Assembly: GCA_050744165.1 (NCBI GenBank)
Contig: JBOGGN010000002.1
Coordinates: 1-5,960 of the forward strand
DNA: 5,960 nt
Direction: 5' to 3'
Source: JBOGGN01 sp050744165
GTDB lineage: Bacteria; Actinomycetota; Acidimicrobiia; Acidimicrobiales; Palsa-688
The position numbers and the translations under genes are program-made. The number at the start of each line of letters is the position of its first letter. Position 1 is the stretch's first letter. The notes under the pieces were generated by a model. It had not been told where the DNA came from. It did no database searches and worked only from the letters and a program-made list of their open reading frames with translations. Positions 5,853 to 5,960 of this stretch are shown here, one piece after another.

Positions 5853-5960
5853 AAAGCGGATAACCATCGTGAGTCGCCTAGAAATACACATGGGGACCTG
5901 ACGAGGACGGGAGTGCACCTTCAGGACCATTAAGCTACGATCAGGGCGACCGTGTTGCCC

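Noticed and set aside
5670..5930. Minus-strand 86-codon frame whose ATG overlaps a TAA (TAATG) that could end a gene running in from the right edge (last codons GNTVALIVA)
   Set aside because: No ribosome site, no recognisable protein, and it overlaps the peptidase N-terminus in another frame. The nine-codon upstream tail is too short to support a gene.
5885..5960. tRNA-like D-arm string TAGCTTAATGG on the minus strand
   Set aside because: No matching D-stem, no T-loop box and no acceptor stem; not a tRNA.

Overview
The window reads as chromosomal DNA from a high-GC bacterium, most likely an actinomycete (Actinomycetota). The reasons are strong G/C preference at third codon positions, GTG/TTG-type starts, consensus AGGAGG-like ribosome sites, and protein types common in that phylum (a bacterial GH63/MGH1-type glucosidase, a VOC-fold protein with a short basic leader, and an M48 peptidase with an N-terminal zinc ribbon). 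The species cannot be fixed from the sequence.

Layout. Positions 1-1981 (minus strand) hold the first ~660 codons of a large cytoplasmic glycoside hydrolase of the GH63/MGH1 type; its C-terminus lies beyond the left edge. A 281-bp divergent intergenic region (1982-2262) follows, with a GC-rich hairpin and one TTGACA box. Positions 2263-2844 (plus) encode an intact VOC (glyoxalase/bleomycin-resistance fold) protein. Immediately after its stop, in the same frame, the C-terminal strand pair of a second VOC domain can still be read (2845-2979).

Positions 2980-3960 look like a graveyard. There is a cluster of GGYTGGACG repeats (3055-3123), a ~50-codon fragment of a predicted nucleotidyltransferase (about 3242-3397), and a Trp/Tyr/Gly-rich, apparently exported protein (about 3573-3959). 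The last can only be read by changing frame twice and passing two stop codons. Just after it, with a very good ribosome site, is an intact 98-residue protein with two membrane segments (3973-4269). A long inverted repeat (4302-4338) then separates it from a convergent gene.

Positions 4309-5781 (minus) encode a membrane-anchored M48-family zinc metallopeptidase: zinc ribbon, two membrane helices, HELGH and a downstream Glu ligand. Its start is uncertain (TTG at 5781, or GTG at 5682 or 5673). The region upstream of it contains several palindromes, including two GGTCGA/TCGACC sites. Nothing confidently genic is seen from 5782 to 5960.

The genes do not form an obvious pathway. The intact ones look like independent housekeeping or accessory genes in separate transcription units around a decaying stretch. 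I found no CRISPR array, RNA gene, transposase or clear defence system. The most unusual item is the broken aromatic-rich protein next to its intact membrane partner.
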